A stretch of DNA of 64,000 bases from the NCBI RefSeq assembly GCF_958298935.1, contig NC_084940.1, positions 4,122,001-4,186,000 on the forward strand, given 5' to 3'. Source of the DNA: Phragmites australis. Taxonomy: Eukaryota; Streptophyta; Magnoliopsida; Poales; Poaceae. The notes below the pieces were generated by a model that was given only the letters and a program-made list of their open reading frames with translations, did no database searches and was not told the origin of the DNA. The translations under genes were made by a program, and so were the position numbers. Positions within the stretch are counted from its first letter, which is position 1; each line of letters begins with the position of its first letter. Positions 10,076-20,335 of this stretch are shown here, in pieces.

Positions 10076-12638
10076 AATCGTTGGTTCGTTTCTGCTTGTA
10101 AATTTTTTCGAGTGACCACATGTGAAATCATGAATGCTGAAAAATTGCCGTTATTGTGAAATTGAAAAAATGTTTGGTATTTTGATGATGATGTGCATAT
10201 TGTACAACAATGTTCTATCATATGTATGTGCAATTCATATATATAAATATAAAGAAGACGAAGAAAAAAGAGAAGCCTCATCTGATCATTTTTCCTTTTG
10301 GCTGGCTTGGCCCTTTTTCCCTCTCTCTTGCCACTGAGCCGGCCCAAGGCCTAGCTCCCCACTCCTTATCCTCTCTCGCACCCGAGCTACCCTAGGCGGG
10401 CGCCCCTATTCCTCTTCCTCAACCAGCCGCACTGCCAGCCAAGCGTCGCCTCGTGCCTACGATTTTTCCCTGAACGTGTCGCCTTCTCCTCCTCCTGTCC
10501 CTTGGGCCTGGGCTCGCTAGCCGCTTCTCCTAGGCTCGAGTTCGCCGGCCTTCCCTCGCGTGAGTCGCTCGGTTTCCCTTTGATCCCCCAACTGTTGCCC
10601 CTCTACCTCTTACTCGATTCGGTTCGAATTTTGTTTGAGATGAGTCCGGTCGCCGCAAGCTTCTCCAAATCCCAACCGAACTCATGCTTATCTCCTTTGA
10701 GGGAGCCCCGGGTTGCTCCTATGTAAGGAGGAGGGAGTGGGTGCCCAAGGGGATTGACTTTTGGTTTTCGGTGAGGAAGTTCTATTGCAACAACGATTCA
10801 TCGCCACCACATAAGCTCGACGTCACCGAACCGCACCACCCTCAACTCTAGCTGTGTGGATGGCCGGCCAGAGGTCCGCTGCTGTCATGGCCCTCGCTGG
10901 TGAGTTGTAGGCGTGCCCTCTCCCTCATTCTGTTCCTTTAGTTTGGATCCAATGGTGATGCTCTATGATGGCTGGTCGTTGTGTCGTGCATATACTGCTA
11001 TTTGGCACACTTTGGTCTCCGACCTTCGCGTCGGTGCGCTCTTGCTCTATGTGCTTGTTGTTGTGCCATTGAGGCCAGCCGGTGCCACACTATGCTCAAC
11101 TTGATCCCTGGCCATGGCCAAGTCGACGAGCCTCTGACAATGCCAGTGCCATGTCGTGGATCTCGTGTCGTGCGTGAAGCCGCTGCCATGCTGCCGGTGT
11201 TGCCCGTGCCGTGCTATTACCAATTCGATGGGGCGGCACAGTGGCTTGATGCTTTGTTAGCCTACTACTGCTGATCTAAAGCTGATCATGTGGAGCTACT
11301 ATCGATCTATTGATGCTCTATCTAGTGGTGACTTACTGTCGTGCTACTGCCCTTGTTAGGCCAGCCTGTTGACATTGCCGATGATGACCAAGCCATCACG
11401 TTGTTGCTATGATGATGGGCTCAATCTGAGGTGGTTGTCATTCTTCTGTCCTAGTTAATGCTGCTTATTACGAGATGAGGCTGCTAATGGTCCACTGCCC
11501 TTCTGTTGTGTATCATAAATGTGGCTTGACCTTGCCCTATTGCTGATCCTGCCCTGTCTATGTTGATGGTTGTTTGCATCACTGCTAATGATGTGGCTTA
11601 TAGATTACTTTGTGAGGCTTCATTAAACAATAATGATGTCGCTATTGTCGGTTGCCACTGTTCTCTCATAAAGCCTTTGTGTCTCACTTGTTATCACCCG
11701 ACCTTTGGGGCTGCTCCTGCCTATGTGGCGTACTCTGTGCTGAGCCTTCATGCTGATTATCGCAGAAAATATGTGCTATTGCGACAGGAGCCTGCGTGGC
11801 CCACAAGTGATCACCCTCACCTTTGTAGCTTTGCCTATGTGGCTCATTGCCTATTGCCTTTGGAGACGGCCGATGAGGACAAGTTTGAGGCCTGAAGATG
11901 GAATTAGTGAGTTAAGCATGGTGTCAGAGCTCCTAGTTGTGGCCACTCTACCGTTTCTGGTAGAAACTACGCGTTGTGTCGCGCTCCTAGCTTGCCTTTT
12001 CTTACATATACAATTCTGAGGTCCATACGTGGCCGATGATGACCTAAGATACATAAACAGTCTAAAAAGCTCATGCTAGACTGTTATCCTGTTCTTTATT
12101 ACTGTTATTTCTAATGCTTACGTTGCTTGGACTTTGTTGCATGCGACTACAACCTTGCCGACTTGGAGACGACCTTGAGTTGATGACCGCCAATGCTGCT
12201 TAATTGGAGGTAGCCCGAAGGATGGGCATAATTAACCGGAGTTGCTTCACAAAGCCCTGTGAACCAAGATGAAGCAATCGCCAAATCGTATGAGATAGTC
12301 AGATAGAGTGTGCATTGTGGAGTGACATGTATAAGAGAAACTTGTACTTTATGATTTTGACACAAATGAATAAATTTTAAATGTTTTCGATTGTTACATC
12401 CTCCCGTCTTTCGTATACTCTGTATACTGGCACGCCCATAATATTATATTCAAAGTTATATAATACAACTTGACGACGTGAGTTTCTATCGAATTCGCAA
12501 AACACATATGTTGCTAAATATGTTGTTTGGATATGCTTGTGATTGCATAATGATATTTGTAGTTTTTATATATGAAATACAATCGCGTGAGTAGTTTTGT
12601 GTGTATTGACATGAGTCTAAGTTTGTGAGAATTTGTGC
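10076..12638. other. Intergenic DNA, probably decayed LTR sequence
   Basis: No supportable gene. The stretch 10300-10960 (GGCCC-rich, then CT-rich and CCG-rich) resembles the central part of the two long LTRs identified elsewhere in this window (13268-16255 and 48423-56054), so I suspect an old LTR. Both termini are unrecognisable and no target duplication could be found. Short open frames here are not conserved in composition. Confidence 0.35.
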
Positions 12639-15600
12639 TCAGAATTGGTTGGTTTGTGTATGTGCAGCTGTATCATGAGGGCAGACGTGCTCGGTGATAG
12701 GATCGGGACTAGGTTCAAGGAGAATTGTACATCCATCCCAGTCGGGTGCTAGGTTTGCTTGACGAAAACAGAGAATTTGGCCATGTGTGGTGATTCCAGA
12801 AATTGGTGGCATGGCCTCGGACGTCATACCCAGTAGGATTGTTCTTTCCGTCACCAAAGGAACAGATTCCCATCTCAGCAGTTCCCAAACGTTATTATTG
12901 AAGGCATGAAGAGAGGTCGACACTAGAGCGATGTGTTTAGCTAGATCATCAACTTGGTCATTGATCTTTAGGAAGAGTGCATGGGTTCTGGAGAAGATGA
13001 GTCGACCTCCCCTAGTCCAGACTGCTAGGACTTGAACTCAGGTATTGACTATTCCAGTGCCATTATGGCTAATGATGGATTCTCAAAAGCAATTCCATCC
13101 GGAAAACCTACGATATCCCACCAGAACATGCTACTGGAAATCCAAAACTATTGTGGTGGTCCATAATACAAACCTAAACTCCCTTTGTCATATGGAGATG
13201 AAAACATGGCATCCACGAAGCGACAATGATAGATAGTTTCCTATCCCTTTGCACTGCACATCTTTCTTGTCACACCCGGTTTTAAGACTAAAACCAGATG
13301 TAAACCATATGTATACCAGGATCAGTTTATTCATACATATAGCGACTTCATTAGTGCATAACAGACACAATGTTTCTTATTACAATGCTAATTAATACAA
13401 AATGACCACACCCGGGTCTAAAGAAAAAAAACATCACAGCGGAAAAGAACAGCGTAGCTCCATGCCAACAGGAAGCCGACCGGGAGCTCCACAATCCTAG
13501 AACTCGGCATCATCTTCAGGGAAATCATCCTCAGGGAATTCTTCAAAAGTTTCACCTTTTGAAACAGCAAGCGTGAGTATTTCTAATACTCAACAAGTGG
13601 GGAAAAATTAAATTTGATTTGGTGGCTTGAACCAAGGTTTCCTATTCTCTAGGGTTTTCATTTGCATAAAAGCTGATTTTATCCCTGAACTATGGAAAAG
13701 CAAATTTTATTTTAAAAAGGAAAATATGTACAAAAGATTTTCTTTAACCTCCAAGAATTAAACCAATTCTCAACCATGAAAAAAAACAACCACCCGACTA
13801 ATCATGTGAGGGTCCATGCTGCTCATAACCGTGAGCACGACTGAATATTCAGTTTGACACTCTGCAAAGTTTGTACACTTTACCCACGAGTCGTGATCTT
13901 CTCTGTTGTCGGTATCTGCCGGTACCTTACACATTTCCGAGGTGTGCGCCAAGAGATCACTAAGAGGCTTTTTCCAAAGAGTCTCCCAGTATGCACTTGC
14001 CCACTGAGGTTTCACCACCGTACATAAGTGGAGTAACCCTCCACCCCAGAAGCCCCCTCTTGTGCTGGGTAGAATCGGGAAGTAACCCTTCCTTATCTAC
14101 AAATCCAATTGGCTCATACAACTCTGGAAGAACATCAATTACTAGGCCAAGTCGTACCATATTGGTCTCGTGGTTGTTCTGTTTGCCATGGATGATCGCT
14201 CCACGAACCGGTCCTTAAAATGGTCTGGGCAAGTCCGCCAATAACCCCATGAGGATAGATTACCAAACATTTCCAAACAACCAACCATGCCGGGAAAAAT
14301 AGCCCTTTCTTGCCCAAAACCCCAATTATCTTTGTTGTTAACTCCCTTAACAACATCAGTTTTCATGTCATATTTCCTATATCAACTTTTAGTTCATAAC
14401 TCATGATTCATCACCTACATACTACATGTTCATCTAAAAGCATGACTAAGCATAAACATGATGTTATTTTAAGGATAAAACATCTAAAACTAACACTAGT
14501 ATTTGCTATACTACCCATTTTGTAAAATAGCATGCATATTGGATAACGACTATCTTTATATAAAAATTGGGTTTGCAACATGGTCAAGACACTTGCCTTT
14601 GTCGAAGTGATGCACAGGTCCTTCAAAATCTTCTTCTTGAAAGTTTCCGAACTCCTAGACTGAATCGTCTACACGAGCACACAATCATACATAAGAACAG
14701 TACACCAAATAGTCCTAAAACTAGGGGAAAAAACCCTATAAACAAAATCTACATGTCGCTACGAGAATATGAGTGTAAAGATCGTCTAAATCGGAGCTAC
14801 GAGCAAGAAGTTGTGAGCGTTTGAAGTTCCAGGGGTGTTTTTGTAATTTTTCTTATTATCAAAGAAAATCCGAATTGTTTTTATACTGGAAATTGGATTT
14901 ATGATGTCATAAACATTTATTGATTTATTCTTCTATTAGAAAAGGATATGAAATTGGTTCATGAGCCCATGGACCAAGGCCGGATGGCCGGTCCACGAGT
15001 CCATGGTGGTCCGAACTTTAAAAACAAAGGGGTTTTAATCCTGGCCATAGAAGGGAGATCGGACGGCCGAGGTTGATCCGGGTTCGGTACGGCGGCGCGA
15101 ACGGCGGCCGACGGCGGCGGGGTGGTCGGAGTGCGGCCGGAGTTAACCGAATCAGGCTCCGGCGGCCGGGCTGCTCTGACGAGCGGCGGAAAGGACTGAG
15201 GGGAGCCCGACGAACTCACCTCGAGCAAAAGGAAGGCCGGAGTGGCGTCGGGGTGACCGGGCGACGACGAGGGCGGCGACAGCTGTCGGTGTAGCGGTGG
15301 AAGGGAAGCTCCGACGCTCGAACGACGACGGCGAACCGCGAAACCGACACCGGAGGGTCCTGCGAAGATGATGGACGGGTCAAATTGGCCGGAGATGTTT
15401 GGTCACGAAGGTCGGTGTCGGCGGAGCTCCTCACCGGAGACAATGGCGATGGCAATCCGAGAGAGAGAAGAAAGGGCATAGAGGGTTGGACGGGGCGCGC
15501 AAGAGAACGGCGAACTCAGTGGCTTTGGATTTTATAGAGGGGAAGGAAGGGGGAGGGACGCACGGCCAGCCGGACTTCAATGCCGGAGCTAGCTCCATAC

Positions 15601-16655
15601 GGTCGGAAACGGCAACGGACGCCCGTTTCACCAAATTGAAGAAGGGAAAAGAAGGGGGAGGGTTACGCGCACGCGGCGGAGGCGATTCGGGGCGGGGAGA
15701 TGAACGGGGGAGGCCGCAATTGAAAATGGCGGCGACGGCGTTAAACAGGGAGGCGGGCGGATGGAGGTGGGAGAAGGAGAGCCGTCGGCTCGATTCGGCG
15801 CGTGGCTCGGTGACTGGCTTCGGCTCGGGTGGGGCCCACGCGGCAGAGGGAGGCGACCGGCTCAGGACGCCAGCAGGCCGGCTCAGCCTGCGGGCCGGCA
15901 CGGGGAAAGGGAGGTCGGCGGCCCATGCGGGAGAGAAAGAAGAGGGGAGGAGGGGATTTGGGTCGGGAAAAGAGAATTCGGCCTGAGAGCATTTTTCTTT
16001 TTAGGAATTCTTTTTCCAATTTGATTTCAAATCAATTCCAAATGAGGTTTTAAAGCGGTGAAACCTAGCGAAATTTACAAACTTTTTCCACCCAATAAAA
16101 CCTTATTGCATCTACAATGGCATGAATGCAATCAATTTTTTTTCTAGGCCAAGTTAATTTTAGAAATTAATTTCCTATTGAGCTAAGTTGCAACACCTGA
16201 TTAATTTCTAGCAAAATTTTAAATTATTACAAATATTGAATTTTTGGGTGTTACACTTCTAGATTCACCTAGAATGCGTCATAGGAGAGCGGAGGTAGAT
16301 CAGAGAACCATCCAATCACTGGATTTACTACTTTGGCCTTGATTTGACGCCCCCATTCGACGATGATCAGAAGCCTGTTCGAGGCACCAATCATCTCCCA
16401 ACTATCACTAGCCAAACCCCAAAGATGAAGATAGAAAACTACATCGCTCCCTAGGCACTGTATCTCTACCACATCGTCCCCATGCATGAAAGGACCTTTC
16501 AAGATCCAAGGCGCAAATTCTGCTACTATGTGCACTTCACGCCAGGTGGTGCAGACGGAGCGGAAGAAGGCGAAGTCTTTCAGATGCAGTAACTTGATGG
16601 AGATGGCATCGAGCACCCTCAATGGCAAGGCCGCCCAATCAAAGGCCCCCTCCAT
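12639..16655 (-). pseudogene. F-box/DUF295-type gene, split by a solo LTR
   Basis: Read on the minus strand, an F-box begins at 16655: MEGAFDWAALPLRVLDAISI, then LKDFAFFRSVCTTWRE, a substrate-receptor module of SCF ubiquitin ligases. After 128 aa comes a stop at 16269-16271, and a solo LTR begins 13 bp later. Beyond the LTR (13267 to 12639) the sequence resumes as DUF295-like pieces: a fragment with FSSPYDKGSLG near 13200, and a 94-aa open frame ending at 12639 with VWELLRWES and ILLGM, typical of the beta-propeller C-terminus. There are several stops and frameshifts. Without the LTR the gene would be about 1.0 kb. I conclude it is a dead copy. Whether it was already dead when the LTR arrived is unknown. 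Confidence 0.75.
13268..16255 (-). mobile_element. Solo LTR (Gypsy-type, about 3.0 kb) inserted in the F-box gene
   Basis: On the minus strand it begins TGTAACACCC at 16255 and ends CCGGGTGTGACA at 13268, the TG...CA boundary of LTRs. The layout matches long grass Gypsy LTRs: AT-rich start, GGCCC-rich centre, a TATA-like TATAAAA (minus strand, about 15528-15537) before a CT-rich leader, and a terminal segment with the GAGTA(T)T(A)..ACTCA motif. Flanking pentamers are TTTCT (13263-13267) and CTTCT (16256-16260), a target duplication with one change. No primer-binding site, internal domain or partner LTR is present, so it is a solo LTR left by recombination. The arginine/proline-rich open frames within are not genes. 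Confidence 0.78.
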
Positions 16656-17074
16656 TATATTCAGGCTAAAGGATGAGTTTCTAAGTAAAGCGGTGGTGCT
16701 AGAGAAAGAGGCAACGACAGAAAAATTCTAAGGCAAGCAAGCTATAGAAGTCGAAAATGTTGAATGGCGAAACTCTCATCAAAAGAATAAATAGGGGATA
16801 ATCCCGTTTATGCCACTAGAAACTTGCCATATCCTTGTTACACCATTAAAAACTGGCATATTCCTTCAGTGCCACTATTCTTAAACTTTATGCCTGTAAT
16901 TGCCACTGTCGTCACTTCATTTGGTTTTAACTATCAGTCAACTTTGAAAATACCCATCCTACCCTTCATTTTTCTTCGTCTCCTTCCCCAATTGTCATCT
17001 CTTCACAATCTGCTATTGTGACCCCAAATGTAGGCAACGGTCCTGCCGGAGATGGAGCCCCCGATGACGGTGGG

Positions 17075-17305
17075 GTCATCAGAGAGGCCTAGCAGGAGGC
17101 GTTGGAACTTGGCAACAGGGCACGGGATGTGGAGCACACCGGGGTGGCCGTAGCCATACTCTTACACAGAGAGGCCAACCAGGAGGCTTGGCGGAGCAGC
17201 GCCACAAAGGTCGGGTCTCTGAGCAGCTTGACGCGCACAGCGAAGCACTCGATGGGCCTGCCCTCCTCGGCCACGCACACCGGTGCGTGACCCTCCAACA
17301 CCCCG
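17075..17305 (-). pseudogene. Captured SAUR gene fragment
   Basis: Minus-strand translation gives EGHAPVCVAEEGRPIECFAV followed by RVKLLRDPTFVALLRQA. After a frameshift it continues with EYGYGHPGVLHIPCPVAKFQ and a RLLLGL ending. The order of VPEGHxPVxVGEE-like start, F-V-V-type strand, P-hydrophobic-LL segment and EYGYGHxGxLxIPC is that of the SAUR (small auxin-up RNA) domain. Intact SAUR proteins are small plant regulators of PP2C.D phosphatases. This copy is frameshifted and lies inside a Pack-MULE, so I call it a captured dead fragment. Confidence 0.72.
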
Positions 17306-17432
17306 CTCCTGGATGGGGCTACTCAATGAGGCGCTAACCATCTTCCGTCGCCTGCGGACACTGCCAGCTTTGTCGATGTGCAACACGATTTTGGACAGGC
17401 TGGTCAAGGCTCGCAGGTTCGGGTTGGTCACC

Positions 17433-17826
17433 TATGAGCGAAGATGGTGGGGATCATGCCCATCCCAGCCATGCCGAGGAGCTGGAAGGAGTCGCTTCTC
17501 ATATCATCCTCAAAGAGTCCCATGTTGGACATGGTGGCGGTGGTCTAGATCCACACGTGTAACTAGGGCCCACCAATCCTCTACTCAACTTTGGAGAAGA
17601 AGCCGTTGGTCCACTCCACCACCATCTCTGAAGGTAGCGTGCTGGTGCCAGCCAACTGCGGGATGAGGTATACGCCAAACACTGCCTTGGGGAACGTCTT
17701 CCTCGGCTCCTCGACCTCGTTGGCGAGCGTGCAGGCCTTGTCCCAGTAGTTGAGGTTCCAGAACATGGAATTGAAAAAGTCGTGCGGGTCGATAGCAAGC
17801 CAGCGAGAGGGGCGGATCTTAGGATG
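17433..17826 (-). pseudogene. Captured polyamine/amino-acid permease (PUT/LAT-type) fragment
   Basis: The minus-strand frame reads FWNLNYWDKACTLANEVEEP, then RKTFPKAVFGVYLIPQLAGT. After in-frame stops it continues with MSNMGLFEDDMRSDSFQLLG and MAGMGMIPTIFAHR. These are the signature blocks of the plant polyamine uptake transporter family (APC superfamily), corresponding to its middle transmembrane segments. A complete family member is about 500 aa; only about 130 codons are present and a short part after KAVFG seems to be missing. Lying between MULE terminal repeats together with a SAUR fragment, it is best explained as transduplicated host DNA. Confidence 0.82.
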
Positions 17827-18090
17827 GCGAGCACGATGTGGGCAATACAGTTGACATCTTCTCAGGGCAGATGAGCAAGAGACAGAGAATAGATGAAGAA
17901 GTCACTGACATGTGGGTCATAAGGGCAATATGGTCTTTTCACATGTTCGTCACGGCTCGATTGCTGAAAAATGGTCAAAATGGTATTTCTAAGGCTAAAG
18001 TTTAAGAAGAGTGGCATCTAAAGTATTAGCCAGTTTTTGATGACATTTCAAGATTGGATAACTTTTCAATGGCATAAAAGAAATTGTCCA

Positions 18091-18620
18091 TACATGAAAT
18101 TGTTGGAGAAAGGATTACAAATACATCAACCTCCATACATAACGTAGGGTATTACTTCAGCTAAAGTCTCAAACCTATCTACATCGCGTGTCTTATTTTG
18201 TGCTCGATCTCTGATCCGAACACATTGTCAATCAAAAATCCCTGATCATCGACTGTGATATCAGTCTATCTTGTATTGATTACAAGATTAAATTGTGTCT
18301 TTTGTTTAGAGTAAATTAAAATTTTAATTTGGTTTTCGTAACCATTCACACATTCACTCGAGCAGCAGAAAATGAGTCCGAGTCCGAGTCCGAATCCGAT
18401 CCGAGAAATGTAGTGGCCTGTCAGAATTAGAATCAAAATCCTCTCCAGAAGTAAAATAATCAGTGTTCAATACGGTCAAGAAAAGATTCCAAACTGAACC
18501 TGCGCCGTCGGCCGTTCCGTACGTCCCATACTATTTCCGAGGATGATCCCGAGTCCAGCTCGGTGTCGGGATCTTGTCCGCTTCGGATACCTCGTCGCGA
18601 TCCAGCAACGGGTATAGCTC
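18091..18620. other. Intergenic DNA upstream of the CxxC-protein gene
   Basis: No gene seen. A short hexamer repeat (GAGTCC, then variant CGAATCCGATCCGAG) occurs at about 18373-18406. The final 100 bp are probably the proximal promoter of the next gene. Confidence 0.4.
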
Positions 18621-18626
18621 TATAAA
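18621..18626 (+). promoter_or_regulatory. TATA box of the CxxC-protein gene
   Basis: TATAAA in the context agctctataaagagt, about 115 bp upstream of the chosen start codon, a normal spacing for a short plant 5' UTR. Confidence 0.5.
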
Positions 18627-18739
18627 GAGTTCATGGCATCTCGTACTCGACCACGGCGCCTGCTGATCATCGGTTGCACCGTGTCGATCGGTCGAAACCT
18701 CGGAGAGTTGGTTCATCTGCGATGTGTTTGGCGCCGGCC

Positions 18740-19243
18740 ATGGACGATTCGCACGGCGGGAGCAGCAAGGGCAGCCGGGACGCCATCGACTATGAGTTCG
18801 TGTCCGCGCCGCCGGCGGGCGACCCTGCGTGCTTCCTGCAGGCGGACGCGGTCCCAATCCGCGAGACGCTGGACGCGGAGGTGGACGCCATCCGCGCCGC
18901 CAGCGGGCTGCGCTCCATCTCGGCGGCCATGTTCCGCCGCCGTCGCGCCCTCGCCCACCTGAGCATCGGCGCCGAGTATGTCGAGCGGCGCCGCGCGTCG
19001 GCGTGTCTGGGCTTGCCCGACGACGAGCTGTGCCGGAAGGTGCGGGACGCGATGGACACCCGGGTGATAGGCTCGTGCGCCTACTGCGGGTGCAACTTCT
19101 GCGTCGTGCCCACGGTGGACTTGGACGTGGGCAGGGTCTGCGGCTTCTGCGGCCGGCTGTTCAGGGTGCACAACCCGGTGCCGATGGTACGCCCGGCCGC
19201 GGCGAACGCGGAGAAGAGATGGGAAGGCTGGCTGCCGTGGTAG
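18740..19243 (+). CDS. Hypothetical 167-aa protein with paired CxxC motifs (zinc-ribbon-like)
   Basis: A single-exon frame with the high GC3 typical of grass genes. I chose the ATG at 18740 (gccATGG, strong context); an in-frame ATG at 18722 (weaker context) would add six residues. Features in order: acidic N-terminus; an amphipathic basic segment around residues 58-86 (FRRRRALAHLSIGAEYVERR); then CAYCGCNFC at 113-121 and CGFCGRLF at 134-141. The two CxxC pairs 18 residues apart suggest one zinc-ribbon site. The C-terminus is EKRWEGWLPW. There is no signal peptide or membrane segment. A TATA box lies upstream. I do not recognise the family and assign no function. Coherent composition over the entire length and a sensible promoter make it a likely real gene. 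Confidence 0.7.
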   Translation: MDDSHGGSSKGSRDAIDYEFVSAPPAGDPACFLQADAVPIRETLDAEVDAIRAASGLRSISAAMFRRRRALAHLSIGAEYVERRRASACLGLPDDELCRKVRDAMDTRVIGSCAYCGCNFCVVPTVDLDVGRVCGFCGRLFRVHNPVPMVRPAAANAEKRWEGWLPW

Positions 19244-19914
19244 TAGACTACTAGACTAGTAGTTCTGTTCTACTAGATTGACCCCTTTTTTCCCTACTCC
19301 TTGCACATCGTATTCTCGGTTCTTGGACAAGTGTAATGCAAGCTTCTGATTAGGTGAGATGATGGTGATTAGAGGCCACGTTAGAATTATCCGTGTGATG
19401 TGATTGTGATTAAGGGCCACGTTAGTGTTACCCATGCATGTTATTGATTGTTAGGGGAAGGCAATAAATAACAACTGAAAAATTGATGCTGTCAACAAGA
19501 AATCAGAAGTACTCAGTATTTTCTAAGACCAGCCACCTAGATTCTCCACCATGCCTTAGTAACGGTTCAGTAATAGAATTGACTTTTGAACACTCTAGCC
19601 ATGCTTGAGATTTTCCCGTTCCAACCTGGCAAGTCGGGTTTTCTATTTTTTTAAAATAATGAACGCCTATGTGCATTAATGATCCTAGATGATCTTATTA
19701 TGTTGTTAAAAAACCTAGATTCTGCTCCGTATAAGTAATGTGAATTTATAAGGGGCTCGGGATCTTTTATTGGGGGAGGCTCTATTCCGCGGTTAGCCGC
19801 GGCCCGAGCCAGCGAGCACCCTGTGTATCAGCCACGTGTCTCTGCCCTCTCGTACCCCTTCATCTTCCCTTGTGTTGATAAAAAAATAACATAATCTAGG
19901 TTTTTTTTTTAATG
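19244..19914. other. 3' flank and intergenic DNA, no gene
   Basis: Starts with the presumed 3' UTR of the CxxC-protein gene. Two copies of GGCCACGTTAG separated by about 45 bp (19373, 19418) are the only small-scale structure. A GC-rich palindromic motif (CCGCGGTTAGCCGCGG) occurs at about 19786-19802. No coding region is seen. Confidence 0.4.
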
Positions 19915-20335
19915 CGGATAGTCCAGCGAAGGAGCCGGATAATCGTCAGACTATCCGATGTTTATAGGATTGATTCGTGTAGAAAGCATGCTTTTTGTAA
20001 AAATTGCTTCGACATACACTCGGTTAAACGTCGGATTATCCGATGAGTTAAGATTGATTTTTTAGGAAAAATTGCTCTCTGCAAGAAATAGTCCGGTAAG
20101 AGTTCCAGTGTCAACATCAAATCATCCGGTGCATGTATTTCAAATCTTGCAATAAAATTTGCTCTCTGAAAAATTTAGTCTAACGAATACTCCGATGAGT
20201 TCATTCGCAAACATCAGACTATCCGGTGTGAATAAGTACTCGTAGAGAGTTTGCTCTCTGCAAATATTAGTCCGACAAATACTCTGGTGAGTTCATTTTC
20301 AACGCCAGACTATCCGGTGTATATCAGGAAAGAAT
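19915..20335. repeat. Degenerate tandem repeat with GACTATCCGGTG core
   Basis: About four diverged units of roughly 85-115 bp. Each has a TAGTCCG-type start, ACTCCGGTGAGTTCA-like centre, CAGACTATCCGGTG-like core and a TTTGCTCTCTG spacer (the spacer is clear at 20071, 20160, 20249). This resembles the subterminal or LTR repeats of large grass transposons. No parent element could be delimited. Confidence 0.6.

Larger units (their letters stand above)
16795..18090. mobile_element. Pack-MULE carrying two captured gene fragments
   Basis: A 1.3-kb element with long terminal inverted repeats. The left end (16795 on) reads GGGGATAATCCCGTTTATGCC; read inward on the other strand, the right end (18090 back) gives GGACAATTTCTTTTATGCC. 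Similarity continues inward for about 100 bp through AAAAACTGGC and TTCTTAAACTTTA blocks shared by both arms. Between the arms lie minus-strand fragments of two different host genes and no transposase. This is the structure of a Pack-MULE. Flanking 9-mers (ATAAATAGG, ATACATGAA) match only partly, so the target duplication is decayed or my borders are off by a few bases. It sits about 140 bp from the F-box start codon, in line with the 5'-end preference of MULEs. Confidence 0.75.

Noticed and set aside
15399..15986. A 195-codon plus-strand and a 156-codon minus-strand frame
   Set aside because: Both are inside the solo LTR, GC-driven, and show no protein family pattern.
18713..19171. A 152-codon minus-strand frame opposite the CxxC protein
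   Set aside because: It is a shadow of the GC3-rich plus-strand gene; no start context or domain supports it.
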